DNA of 64,000 nucleotides from Kriegella sp963975415 (GTDB lineage: Bacteria; Bacteroidota; Bacteroidia; Flavobacteriales; Flavobacteriaceae), in NCBI RefSeq assembly GCF_963975415.1, contig NZ_CAXBGN010000011.1:117984-181983 (forward strand). Direction: 5' to 3'. A program made the position numbers and the translations under genes. Positions 24,727 through 32,984 of this stretch are shown here, piece by piece. Positions within the stretch are counted from its first letter, which is position 1. Each line of letters opens with the position of its first letter. The notes beneath the pieces are model-generated. The model made no database searches and had not been told where the DNA came from. It was given only the letters and a program-made list of their open reading frames with translations.

Positions 24727-25779
24727 ATGAAAACAGTTTTATTGATTGAAGACGACAGGGCATTACGAGAAAATACCGAAGAACTCTTGGAGCTTTCCGG
24801 CTATTCCGTTTTAACAGCTCCGAATGGAAAAATTGGAATAGAAGTAGCGAAACAAGAACTTCCAGATATTATTGTTTGCGACATTATGATGCCCGAAATT
24901 GATGGCTATGGAGTACTGGAAAACCTTTCGAACGATCAAGAAACACAGCACATTCCGTTTATTTTTCTTTCCGCTAAAACAGAGCATAAAGAGATTCGAA
25001 AAGGAATGGATCTCGGTGCTGACGATTATTTGACAAAGCCCTTTGACGAAGAAGACCTCATCAGTGCCATAGAAAGCCGATTGGCAAAGACCCAACTCTT
25101 AAATCGCATTCCAAAAAAATCGCCGAATACGTTTGGGGTTTCCGAGGATGAAATGCGCACCTTGCACGAACTGAAAAACTTTTTTGACGACAACGGGGAA
25201 ACCGTAAGTTTTGACCCTGGAGACACGGTGTATCAAGAAGGTATGCACTCGCATAAAATATATTTAATTTTAAAAGGAGTTGTCAAATGCCATAGTATGG
25301 ATGCTGACGGCAAAGAATTGACCACATCACTTTACAGGGCCGATGATTTCTTAGGATTTACATCGGTCATGAACAACATACCCTACCAAGAATCGGCCAC
25401 TGCCTTAGAGCAGGTAGAACTTGCAGCCATTGCCAAAGATGACCTTAAGACCATTCTTGAAAAAAACCATAACATCTCTTTGGAGCTTATGGAACTCTTT
25501 GCCAACAACCTCAGTGAGGCCAAAGCACAATTGCTACAAATGGCATATAGCTCAGTTCGAAAAAAAACCGCTCAGACACTTTTACAATTCGCTGAAATCA
25601 TGAACAACAAAAAGGATGATGATATTAAAATCTCCCGAAATGACCTGGCCAGTGTCGCCGGTATTGCTACAGAAAGCCTTATCCGCACCCTTTCGGGGTT
25701 TAAAAAGGAAGGACTCATCAGTATTGAAGGAAGAAATATACGCATCAAGCAACTGAAGGCCTTAGAGCTTATGAGTTAA
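24727..25779 (+). CDS. response regulator: receiver-CRP fusion
   Basis: 350-residue regulator. The receiver (1-125) has Asp52 in IIVCDIMMPEIDG and KPF at about 105. A cyclic-nucleotide-binding-like beta-barrel (about 150-265) begins VSFDPGDTVYQEG. A Crp-type helix-turn-helix (about 290-345) reads NDLASVAGIATESLIRTL. It has no N-terminal cysteine cluster, so unlike FNR it does not bind an oxygen-sensing Fe-S cluster; the signal would come by phosphorylation from the upstream PAS kinase. The recognition helix keeps the Glu and Arg that in CRP and FNR contact the GA/TC core of the half-site, which makes it a reasonable candidate for binding the TGAY-N4-RTCA boxes. That link is inference. Confidence 0.92.
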   Translation: MKTVLLIEDDRALRENTEELLELSGYSVLTAPNGKIGIEVAKQELPDIIVCDIMMPEIDGYGVLENLSNDQETQHIPFIFLSAKTEHKEIRKGMDLGADDYLTKPFDEEDLISAIESRLAKTQLLNRIPKKSPNTFGVSEDEMRTLHELKNFFDDNGETVSFDPGDTVYQEGMHSHKIYLILKGVVKCHSMDADGKELTTSLYRADDFLGFTSVMNNIPYQESATALEQVELAAIAKDDLKTILEKNHNISLELMELFANNLSEAKAQLLQMAYSSVRKKTAQTLLQFAEIMNNKKDDDIKISRNDLASVAGIATESLIRTLSGFKKEGLISIEGRNIRIKQLKALELMS

Positions 25780-25896
25780 TACCCTGGCCTTTCGGGTAAC
25801 TTGAGCCTGCGAAACAATATATCATGCATTTTGATGCGTTGCTTAGGCTTCTTAAAAATTAAAAGATAAACCCTCTAGGGAATTATCTTCTCGAAC

Positions 25897-25939
25897 TGAC
25901 CGAAATCATAGTCTTTTAGTTTTTCGAACCTTAATTTTA
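25897..25939 (+). promoter_or_regulatory. FNR/CRP-like box and -7 element of usp gene
   Basis: The box TGACCGAAATCA (25897-25908) and TAATTTTA (25932-25939), -7-like except for the last base, are at the standard 36.5-nt spacing; the ATG is 21 nt downstream. An imperfect long hairpin (about 25804-25849, ends AGCCT/AGGCT) separates it from the receiver-CRP gene and may end that operon. Confidence 0.66.
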
Positions 25940-25960
25940 AATCTATTTAAATTTAAAATC

Positions 25961-26797
25961 ATGATACGAATTCTATGTCCTACCGATTTTTCGGATAATG
26001 CCTACCAAGCCATTACATATGCACTACGTGCCTACAAAAATGAAGAATGCACGATTTATTTATTAAATACGTATACCCCTGCAGTTTATCAATCGGAATA
26101 TCTTATCGGAAGTCCCGGTCAGATTGGTTTGGGCGATGTACTACAAACCGCTTCAACTACCCAATTGGAAGAGCTTAAAAATAGGCTGATAGCCGAGTTT
26201 GACAATCCCAATCACAGTTTCATCATTCATTCGGCATTTAATACACTTTTGGGAGAGATTTCAGAAACCGTAGCTGCCGAGAATATCGATGTGATCGTTA
26301 TGGGAACCAAAGGGGCTACCGGAGCCCAGGAAATTCTATTCGGAACCAATACGGTACATGTTATAAAAAGGTCTAAATGCCCAGTAATTGCTGTCCCTCC
26401 AAGGTTTGAATATGAGGCACCTAAAGAAATTTTATTCCCAACGGATTATGAAATCGAATATGACAAACCGCTGATTGAGCCATTGCTGTTAATTGCGGGG
26501 AACCATAAATCCCGAATAAATGTTATGCATGTACACACAGGTTTAGCGTTAAACACAATACAGCAAAATCATAAAGTATTGCTTGAAAAGTTATTGAGTT
26601 CTACGGCCCTTTTCCATGAAGTTCCGAATAATGAAATTATCAGTGCGGTGAATGCCTTCCAAGCCGGTAGTAAAATAAATCTCTTGGTGATGGTACAAAA
26701 TAAGCACACGTTTTTAGAACGTCTTTTTATAGAGCCGATCATCAAAAAAATAGGGTTTCATGTAACCATACCATTTATGGTTCTTCCCCAAACCTAA
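25961..26797 (+). CDS. universal stress protein (tandem UspA domains)
   Basis: 278-residue two-domain UspA protein. Domain 1 begins RILCPTDFSDNAYQAITYA and carries VIMGTKGATGAQEILFGTN (G-2x-G-9x-G-T), then CPVIAVPP. Domain 2 begins EILFPTDYEIEYD. Most similar in layout to the 6058 and 3821 proteins. It stands alone downstream of the kinase/receiver-CRP operon with its own boxed promoter. It converges with araA. Confidence 0.92.
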   Translation: MIRILCPTDFSDNAYQAITYALRAYKNEECTIYLLNTYTPAVYQSEYLIGSPGQIGLGDVLQTASTTQLEELKNRLIAEFDNPNHSFIIHSAFNTLLGEISETVAAENIDVIVMGTKGATGAQEILFGTNTVHVIKRSKCPVIAVPPRFEYEAPKEILFPTDYEIEYDKPLIEPLLLIAGNHKSRINVMHVHTGLALNTIQQNHKVLLEKLLSSTALFHEVPNNEIISAVNAFQAGSKINLLVMVQNKHTFLERLFIEPIIKKIGFHVTIPFMVLPQT

Positions 26798-26826
26798 AAA
26801 ATCTGGCAAGATTGTAACCCAACGGG

Positions 26827-28338
26827 CTAAAAACTGCGTTGAAACAAATGATAGTAGGCCTCATTTGCCTTTATTCTATCTTTAAAATCACGAACTGAAG
26901 TTTGGGTATCGATTACCAATAACTCTATGCCCGCCATTTCGGCAAAATCTTCCAAATATTCGATAGTCAGTGCTTGGCTATACACCGTATGATGGGCTCC
27001 TCCGGCAAGAATCCAAGCGGTGGCCGCTATTTCCAAATTGGGTTTGGCATCCCATAATACCCTTGCGACGGGAAGTTTTGGAAGTGCTTCCCCGGGTTTT
27101 ACAGCTTGCACCTCATTTACAATTAACCGGAACCTATTGCCCATATCTATCAAAGACGCATTGATGGCACTCCCTGGTGGCGAATTAAAAACCAAGCGAA
27201 CAGGGTCTTCCTTACCACCGATGCCCAACGGATGAACCTCACACGCTACTTCCTCATCAGCCACTGACGGACATATTTCTAGCATATGGGAGCCCATCAC
27301 ATAGGCCTTTTCAGGGGTAAAATGATAGGTATAGTCTTCCATAAACGATGTACCCCCGTTCAAACCGAAGCTCATCACTTTCATGGCCCTGAGCAGGGCT
27401 GCCGTTTTCCAATCGCCTTCGGCACCAAATCCGTAGCCATCGGCCATCAAGCGCTGTGTGGCTATGCCCGGCAACTGTTTGAGTTCCCCCAAGTTTTCGA
27501 AAGTATCGGTAAAAGCCTTAAAGCCCCCTTCCTCTAAAAATGCCCTGAGCCCCAATTCTATTTTTGCGGCATCGACCAAAGATGCCCTTTTTTCACCTCC
27601 CGCTTTTAAAGATGGAGTCAAATCGTAGCTTTCATCGTATACCTGTAATAACCTATCTAAATCGCTATCGGAAATTTTTTCAATATGCGCTACAACATCG
27701 GATGCATCATACCCATTTACCGAAAAACCAAAACGCAGTTGCGCCTCGACTTTATCGCCATCGGTAACTGCGACCTCTCGCATGTTATCACCTAAACGAG
27801 CCACTTTCAGGTGTTGAAATTCATCCCACCCCAGTGCTACTCTGGACCAAATACCAATTTTTTTTTGAATGGATCCATTTTTCCAATGTCCCACAATCAC
27901 TTTTCGATTTTTGCGCATTCTCGACATAAGAAAGCCGAATTCCCTGTCGCCGTGAGCCGATTGGTTTAGGTTCATAAAATCCATATCAATAGCATCCCAA
28001 GGTATCTCGGCATTGAATTGCGTGTGCAAATGGCAGAGTGGTTTGGTCAAAACGCTTATCCCTTTAATCCACATTTTCGCTGGAGAAAAAGTGTGCATCC
28101 ATGTAATAATTCCGATACACTTTCTATCTGAGTTGGCATTAAGGCAGATATCCGTAATTTCTTGGGGGGTCTTGACGGTAGGTTGAAAAACGATTTTTAC
28201 CGGAACATGATCTGATGCATCCAACCCAATGGCTATTTCCTTAGCATTCAATGCTACCTGTTTTAAGGTATCGGCTCCGTACAAATGTTGACTTCCCGTT
28301 ACAAACCAAATTTCCTTTGCAGTTATGTCAATGCCCAT
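26827..28338 (-). CDS. araA: L-arabinose isomerase
   Basis: 503-residue cytosolic, Mn2+-dependent enzyme converting L-arabinose to L-ribulose. N-terminal WFVTGSQHLYG (about 11-21), NQSAHGDREFGFL, GFGAEGDWKTAAL with catalytic Glu, FMEDYTYHF with the second metal Glu, GSHMLEICPS with the His ligand, and AGGAHHTVYS near the end are all present. Length normal. Third gene of araB-araD-araA. Converges with a universal stress protein gene. Confidence 0.98.
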   Translation of the reverse strand: MGIDITAKEIWFVTGSQHLYGADTLKQVALNAKEIAIGLDASDHVPVKIVFQPTVKTPQEITDICLNANSDRKCIGIITWMHTFSPAKMWIKGISVLTKPLCHLHTQFNAEIPWDAIDMDFMNLNQSAHGDREFGFLMSRMRKNRKVIVGHWKNGSIQKKIGIWSRVALGWDEFQHLKVARLGDNMREVAVTDGDKVEAQLRFGFSVNGYDASDVVAHIEKISDSDLDRLLQVYDESYDLTPSLKAGGEKRASLVDAAKIELGLRAFLEEGGFKAFTDTFENLGELKQLPGIATQRLMADGYGFGAEGDWKTAALLRAMKVMSFGLNGGTSFMEDYTYHFTPEKAYVMGSHMLEICPSVADEEVACEVHPLGIGGKEDPVRLVFNSPPGSAINASLIDMGNRFRLIVNEVQAVKPGEALPKLPVARVLWDAKPNLEIAATAWILAGGAHHTVYSQALTIEYLEDFAEMAGIELLVIDTQTSVRDFKDRIKANEAYYHLFQRSF

Positions 28339-28359
28339 AAATTTATGTATCTGTACTAA

Positions 28360-29061
28360 TTATTGTCCGTAATACGCGTCTTTACCATGTTTCCGGTCGT
28401 GGTGCTTTTTTATTAGCGAATCTTTTAATCTTAAAGCTTCGGGATTTATTTGAAGTGTTAAACAAGCCATTTGCGCAACGGCTTCCAGCACCTTACTGTT
28501 ATAAACGGCTTTTGCCGCAGTTTCTCCCCAAGTAAAGGGACCGTGGTTACCCAATAAAACCATCTCGACTTCGGTATGGGAAAGTCCCTTTTCCTTAAAA
28601 CACTCCATAATCTGTATGGCCGTATTATGTTCGTAATTGCCCTCAATAAGATTATCTTTCATAGGTGGGGCGCACGGGATATCTACCGTCAAATGATCGG
28701 CATGGGTCGTTCCAAAAATAGGAATGTCTTTCTGTGCCTGTGCCCAAGCAACAGAATAAGTGGCATGTGAATGGGCAATGCCTCCGATGTCTTCCCAATT
28801 TTTATAGAGCAAAGCGTGGGTTTTGGTATCTGACGAGGGTCGTAAACTACCTTCAATGCAATTAGTGTCATAATCGACCACGACAATATCTTCAGCCTTT
28901 AGTTCTTCATAAGGAACCCCGCTAGGTTTTATGGCAAAAGCACCTGATGGCCGATCTACAGCACTGACATTACCAAAAGTACAAATAACAAGCCCCAAGG
29001 CGTTGAGTTGCATATTCGCCTCGTAACATTCTCTTTTCAACTCTTTATACCTAGAAACCAT
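28360..29061 (-). CDS. araD: L-ribulose-5-phosphate 4-epimerase
   Basis: 233-residue class II aldolase-fold enzyme giving D-xylulose 5-phosphate. GNVSAVDRPSGAFAIKPSGVPYEEL (about 31-55) is the phosphate-binding region, GIAHSHATYSVAWAQ holds the zinc His pair, THADHL and GNHGPFTWG are further active-site segments, and the C-terminal LIKKHHDRKHGKDAYYGQ is typical of AraD over L-fuculose aldolase. Its ATG abuts the araB stop codon with no gap, so translation is coupled; araA starts 21 nt after its stop. Confidence 0.98.
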   Translation of the reverse strand: MVSRYKELKRECYEANMQLNALGLVICTFGNVSAVDRPSGAFAIKPSGVPYEELKAEDIVVVDYDTNCIEGSLRPSSDTKTHALLYKNWEDIGGIAHSHATYSVAWAQAQKDIPIFGTTHADHLTVDIPCAPPMKDNLIEGNYEHNTAIQIMECFKEKGLSHTEVEMVLLGNHGPFTWGETAAKAVYNSKVLEAVAQMACLTLQINPEALRLKDSLIKKHHDRKHGKDAYYGQ

Positions 29062-30738
29062 CTAGCTGTTTTTAGTACACCCTTCCTCTATAAAGTTACC
29101 CAGATTTTCGTAAGATTTTATAAGTTGTTCATAAACTGCTACCGCTTCGGGCTGTGGATGGTATTCCGCTTCAAAATCACTTCCCATGCTTTTGGCAGCT
29201 TCTATGACATTATCGTAAATTCCTGCTGCTACTGCAGCATAGATGGCTGCTCCTAAAGCTGGTGCCTGATCTGATTCGGCCACTTTGATAGGCATGTTCA
29301 TCACATTGGCCAAAGTTTGCATGATGAATGGTGATTTTCGGGCTACGCCCCCAATACCGATAACACTACTTATTGCCACACCTTCTTCTTGAAATCGCTC
29401 GGCAATTTTTTTTGAACCAAAGCAAATGGCATTCACCAAAGCCTTAAAAATGTGAGGGGCGTTACTCCCTAATGACAAATTCGAAATAGCGCTCTTGAGA
29501 TTCTGATTAGCATCGGGAGTTCGGCGGCCGTTAACCCAATCTAGGGCAGTAGGTATGCTTTCCGATAAGGGAATCGCCTCGGCTTGTTCCGAAAGTTTCT
29601 TTATAAAATTTGCATCTATCTCCGACTTCAGTTTTTGCTTTTGTTCATCGGTAAGTACTTCAGAGGTCAGTACCAAGTTTTCAACAGGCCATGAAAGCAC
29701 CTCTTTAAACCAGGCCAAAACATCACCAAAAGCAGACTGACCAGCTTCTAAACCAATTAAACCCGGTATTACCGAACCGTCTACCTGGCCACATATGCCG
29801 CGAACGGTTTTTGAACCTATTGCCTCTTGGGGAGCGACTATGACATCGCAGGTCGAGGTACCCATGACACGTACCAGTGCACCTTCTTCTATTTTTGCAC
29901 CTACCGCACCTGAATGTGCATCAAAAGTACCGACGGCAACCACAGTTTCCGTTGTTAATCCTAGTTTTTTCGCCCATGTCTCGCTTAAATGGCCCGCGAC
30001 CTCATCAGAGGTATACGTTTCGTCATATAGCTTACTTCTAAGTTTCGCCAAATAAGGATCAAGACGTCCTAGAAAATCTTCTGACGGCAAACCGTTCCAA
30101 TCGGCATGCCACATCGCCTTATGCCCAGCGGCACATCGGCTTCTTTTAAAAGACTTCAAATCGGTATGGTCGGTTATCATAAAAGTCATTAGGTCGCAAT
30201 GTTCCATCCACGTGTGGGCTGCCTCTTTTACGGTTTTATCTTCTCTTGTAACATGTAGAATCTTTGCCCAGAACCATTCCGAGGAATAAATGCCGCCTTC
30301 ATAACGCGTGTAATTCTCCCCTCCCCAGTTGGCAGCCAATTCATTAATTTCATCAGCCTCTTTGATAGCCGTATGGTCTTTCCAAAGCACCATCATTGCA
30401 TTTGGATTCTCTTCAAATCCCTCGACCAAAGCCAATGCGGTACCCTCTTCAGTTACAGGAACGGGAGATGATCCCGTGGTATCAATACAGATTCCTTTTA
30501 TAGACTTTGCGTCGACTTGACTTTTTGAAACTACCGTTTTTATAGTATGTTCCAATCCTTTAATGTGGTCTAACGGATGTTGTCGAAACTGATTAAGGGA
30601 CGCATTGCAATACGCTCCCTTCTTCCATCGTTCATACCAATATACTTCAGAAGATAGCTCTTTTCCATTCTCAGTATCGATTAACACGGCACGTACGGAG
30701 TCTGTACCGTAATCTAAGCCAATAACATATTCTTTCAT
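29062..30738 (-). CDS. araB: ribulokinase
   Basis: 558-residue FGGY-family kinase phosphorylating L-ribulose. YVIGLDYGTDSVRAVLID (about 3-20) is the ATPase phosphate-1 motif; WKDHTAIKEADEIN is typical of ribulokinase; MGTSTCDVI, GLEAGQSAFGDVLAW and VIGIGGVARKSPFIMQ follow, the last two close to the FGGY signature. I start at the ATG giving MKEYVIGLDYG; a frame beginning 93 nt earlier encodes nothing conserved. First gene of the araBDA operon, divergent from its probable Nudix regulator. Confidence 0.98.
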   Translation of the reverse strand: MKEYVIGLDYGTDSVRAVLIDTENGKELSSEVYWYERWKKGAYCNASLNQFRQHPLDHIKGLEHTIKTVVSKSQVDAKSIKGICIDTTGSSPVPVTEEGTALALVEGFEENPNAMMVLWKDHTAIKEADEINELAANWGGENYTRYEGGIYSSEWFWAKILHVTREDKTVKEAAHTWMEHCDLMTFMITDHTDLKSFKRSRCAAGHKAMWHADWNGLPSEDFLGRLDPYLAKLRSKLYDETYTSDEVAGHLSETWAKKLGLTTETVVAVGTFDAHSGAVGAKIEEGALVRVMGTSTCDVIVAPQEAIGSKTVRGICGQVDGSVIPGLIGLEAGQSAFGDVLAWFKEVLSWPVENLVLTSEVLTDEQKQKLKSEIDANFIKKLSEQAEAIPLSESIPTALDWVNGRRTPDANQNLKSAISNLSLGSNAPHIFKALVNAICFGSKKIAERFQEEGVAISSVIGIGGVARKSPFIMQTLANVMNMPIKVAESDQAPALGAAIYAAVAAGIYDNVIEAAKSMGSDFEAEYHPQPEAVAVYEQLIKSYENLGNFIEEGCTKNS

Positions 30739-30768
30739 ATTCGAAAAATAAGACACTTCGCAAGATAG

Positions 30769-30783
30769 TGCAAATATTTTGCA
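30769..30783. promoter_or_regulatory. palindrome near araB start
   Basis: TGCAAA-TAT-TTTGCA: perfect 6-bp arms about 31 nt upstream of araB. It is enclosed by a looser inverted repeat (ACACTTcGCAA at about 30752-30762 with TTGCAAGTGT at 30779-30788). Candidate operator for arabinose control. Confidence 0.45.
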
Positions 30784-30811
30784 AGTGTTTATTATACACC
30801 AAAATGTTCCA

Positions 30812-30826
30812 TGACCTAAATGGTCA
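30812..30826. promoter_or_regulatory. small inverted repeat TGACC-N5-GGTCA
   Basis: Perfect 5-bp arms with a 5-nt spacer in the araB-Nudix divergent region. Unlike the stress boxes it has a 5-nt gap and no -7 element at the fixed distance, so I keep it apart from that set. Confidence 0.3.
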
Positions 30827-30960
30827 GTCATTCCTAATACTCCGTGTCAACTTTCCTGGTCAATTGATTACAGCAATAGTTTCAAAACCAAAAAAAATAT
30901 ACATCCAAAGTATTTCATCAAATATCAAAACACAGACCATAGCCAAGCATTATCTGACCG

Positions 30961-30986
30961 AATAAAACTTGTTATAAAGTTTTATT
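30961..30986. promoter_or_regulatory. perfect 10-bp inverted repeat, candidate AraR operator
   Basis: AATAAAACTT and AAGTTTTATT (30961-30970, 30977-30986) are perfect 10-nt arms around a 6-nt spacer in the middle of the 411-nt araB-Nudix intergenic region. Its position between divergent genes makes it the best candidate site for the Nudix-type arabinose regulator. It could also form an AT-rich hairpin. Confidence 0.5.
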
Positions 30987-31045
30987 TTGATTATTTTAAT
31001 TGTCGTTGATTCCGATTGCATAAGCTGAGGCTTTTTCAGGTAACG

Positions 31046-31055
31046 CGGTTAACCG
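31046..31055. promoter_or_regulatory. palindrome CGGTTAACCG
   Basis: A 10-bp perfect palindrome about 95 nt upstream of the Nudix regulator gene. Its GGTTAACC core resembles half of the alginate operator repeats but lacks the TTTGG/CCAA flanks. A LacI-type protein encoded just downstream could be the ligand. Weak evidence. Confidence 0.3.
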
Positions 31056-31149
31056 TATCCTGTAAAATAAACATATTCTGTTAATCAAATCTTATGGTGA
31101 ACCAATGGCTTATTTGTAAGAGTTATAAACTGATTTTTCAAAGACTATT

Positions 31150-31842
31150 ATGGAACTCAACGACTATTCAAGTGGAGATAAGGTTTTATTAGCGGTTGAT
31201 TGCATTATCTTCGGTTTTGACGAGGAGGACTTAAAAATTCTTTTGGTCAAAAGAAATTTCGAACCTGAGTTGGGAAAATGGTCCTTGATTGGAGGATTTC
31301 TTAGAAAGGAGGAAAATTTGGACCAAGCCGCTATTCGAATACTCCATCACCTTACAGGGTTACACAACATTTACATGGAGCAATTTTATGCATATAGCAA
31401 AGTCGATAGAGATCCCCTGGAACGTACCGTTTCCGTTGCCTATTATGCCTTGATAGATATTGCTGCGCACCACGAAGACCTTGTAAATTTGGATACTGCA
31501 CATTGGTTCTGTTTAAAAAATGCGCCTAATTTAATATTTGACCATGATGACATGGTCAAAAAGGCCATGGCAACACTGCAACGGAGAGCCCAGAACAAAC
31601 CCATAGGTTTCGAGCTTCTACCCGAAAAGTTTACCATGCGGCAGTTGCAAAAGCTTTACGAATCTATTTTGAACAAAAATCTCGACAAACGCAATTTCAT
31701 CAGTAAAGTAATTTCGCTGGGTATTTTAGAGAAACTAGATGAAAAAGACATGACAATGTCGAAAAAAGGGGCGTATTTATACCAATTTGATCAAGAAAAA
31801 TACAATAGGAAGGTAGAAGAAGGGTTTAACTTTAAAATTTAA
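31150..31842 (+). CDS. araR: Nudix-type transcriptional regulator of arabinose use (AraR/NrtR-like)
   Basis: 230 residues: an N-terminal Nudix fold (about 10-140) and a C-terminal winged helix (about 150-230, FTMRQLQKLYESIL then RNFISKVISLGIL). The Nudix box GGFLRKEENLDQAAIRILHHLTGL keeps the first Glu but has lost the REUxEE catalytic core (RILHHL), so it is a sensor and not a hydrolase. Bacteroides AraR (BT0354) is a Nudix regulator that binds arabinose and controls ara genes; the divergent position to araBDA here fits the same role. The effector is inferred. Confidence 0.9.
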   Translation: MELNDYSSGDKVLLAVDCIIFGFDEEDLKILLVKRNFEPELGKWSLIGGFLRKEENLDQAAIRILHHLTGLHNIYMEQFYAYSKVDRDPLERTVSVAYYALIDIAAHHEDLVNLDTAHWFCLKNAPNLIFDHDDMVKKAMATLQRRAQNKPIGFELLPEKFTMRQLQKLYESILNKNLDKRNFISKVISLGILEKLDEKDMTMSKKGAYLYQFDQEKYNRKVEEGFNFKI

Positions 31843-31849
31843 GGCACCC

Positions 31850-32860
31850 TTATAAAGACGATTTTCGAATCTTTAATTTTGGCTCGATTACTACGCTTTT
31901 TTCAAGGAGCACCTTGGTATTTTTCACCTGTTCGAGAAATACTTCTGCGGCCATCTTTCCCATTTTCATAGGTGATTGATCTACTGTGGTTATGGGCAGC
32001 TCCATAAACTTGGTAAAGGGTTCATTACTGAAACCAACAACCTTGACATCTTCAGGAATCCGTAAACCCATCTCTTTTAATTGCTGAATTGCACCAAGTG
32101 CCGCAAAATCACTAGCCGAAAAAATCGCATCGGGCCTAGGATTTAATTTCATTAATTTTTTTACGGCTTTCTTACCCGCATGAATATCGCTCTGCCCCTT
32201 CACGACATACCCCTTGGGGCATTTGATATTGTGATCTACCAAAGCCTGCTTGTATCCTGCCATTCTTCTTTGATAAATATCAAGCGCCCAATCTCCCGAA
32301 AGGTGGGCTATTCGTTTTGAACCGTTTACTATCAAATGTTTTGTGGCTTCATACCCCGCTTGAAAGTCATCTAAGGTGACGGTACTTACACCTTTCATAT
32401 CGACTTTTCGGTCGAAAAAGATAATAGGCACTTTTTTTTGCAGCACATGGTCAAAATGATCAAAATTCTTAGTATTCTTTGAAACTGAAACCATCAATCC
32501 GTCTATCTGAGCATTTAAAAGGGCATTAAAGTTTTTGAGCTCCTTTTTTTCGTCCTCTTGAGATTGGCAAATAATTACGTGGTACCCCTTCGGATATAAT
32601 TCCTCCTCGATACCCCTAATGATTGAAGAGAAAAAATTACGGTCGATAAAAGGCACTACTACACCTACTGTATTGCTCTTTCCGCTTTTAAGTGCCAGAG
32701 CAAGCTTGTTCTGTTCATAATGCATCTCGTTGGCCATTGCCAATACTTTCTTTCGTGTAGCTTCGCTAATCTTGGGATTATTGTTTAACGCACGTGACAC
32801 CGTAGCTGCCGTAATGTTCAACTTTTTGGCAATGTCATAAATTGTAATCTTACCCCTCAT
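31850..32860 (-). CDS. LacI-family transcriptional regulator
   Basis: 336 residues. N-terminal helix-turn-helix ITIYDIAKKLNITAATVSRALNNNPKISEATRKKV (about 4-38), hinge helix around KLALALKSGKSNTVGVVVP, then a periplasmic-binding-protein-like effector domain with DGLMVSVSKNT and GFSNEPFTKFMELPITTVDQSP. It ends 8 nt from the convergent Nudix regulator gene. Its targets are unknown; candidates are the ara region or the degraded locus on its upstream side, where a relic of an esterase gene lies. Not obviously the alginate regulator, whose operator looks GntR-like. Confidence 0.94.
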   Translation of the reverse strand: MRGKITIYDIAKKLNITAATVSRALNNNPKISEATRKKVLAMANEMHYEQNKLALALKSGKSNTVGVVVPFIDRNFFSSIIRGIEEELYPKGYHVIICQSQEDEKKELKNFNALLNAQIDGLMVSVSKNTKNFDHFDHVLQKKVPIIFFDRKVDMKGVSTVTLDDFQAGYEATKHLIVNGSKRIAHLSGDWALDIYQRRMAGYKQALVDHNIKCPKGYVVKGQSDIHAGKKAVKKLMKLNPRPDAIFSASDFAALGAIQQLKEMGLRIPEDVKVVGFSNEPFTKFMELPITTVDQSPMKMGKMAAEVFLEQVKNTKVLLEKSVVIEPKLKIRKSSL

Positions 32861-32984
32861 AGCTTTTACTCAAAAGATACATCCTGCCATATACTTACAA
32901 CTTTAATAACCGAATGGTCTATATTGTATACTTAACACCACAGAAAAAGTACCGCACTTTATACCAAGGTTCGGCTTTAGCATT

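Noticed and set aside
30812..30826. TGACC-N5-GGTCA as a member of the TGAY-N4-RTCA set
   Set aside because: The gap is 5 nt, not 4, and neither direction has a -7 element at the right distance.
31850..32860. LacI-type protein as the alginate repressor
   Set aside because: The alginate repeats have a TGGTnnACCA core typical of GntR/FadR proteins, and the LacI gene is over 12 kb away beside ara genes. Not excluded by experiment.
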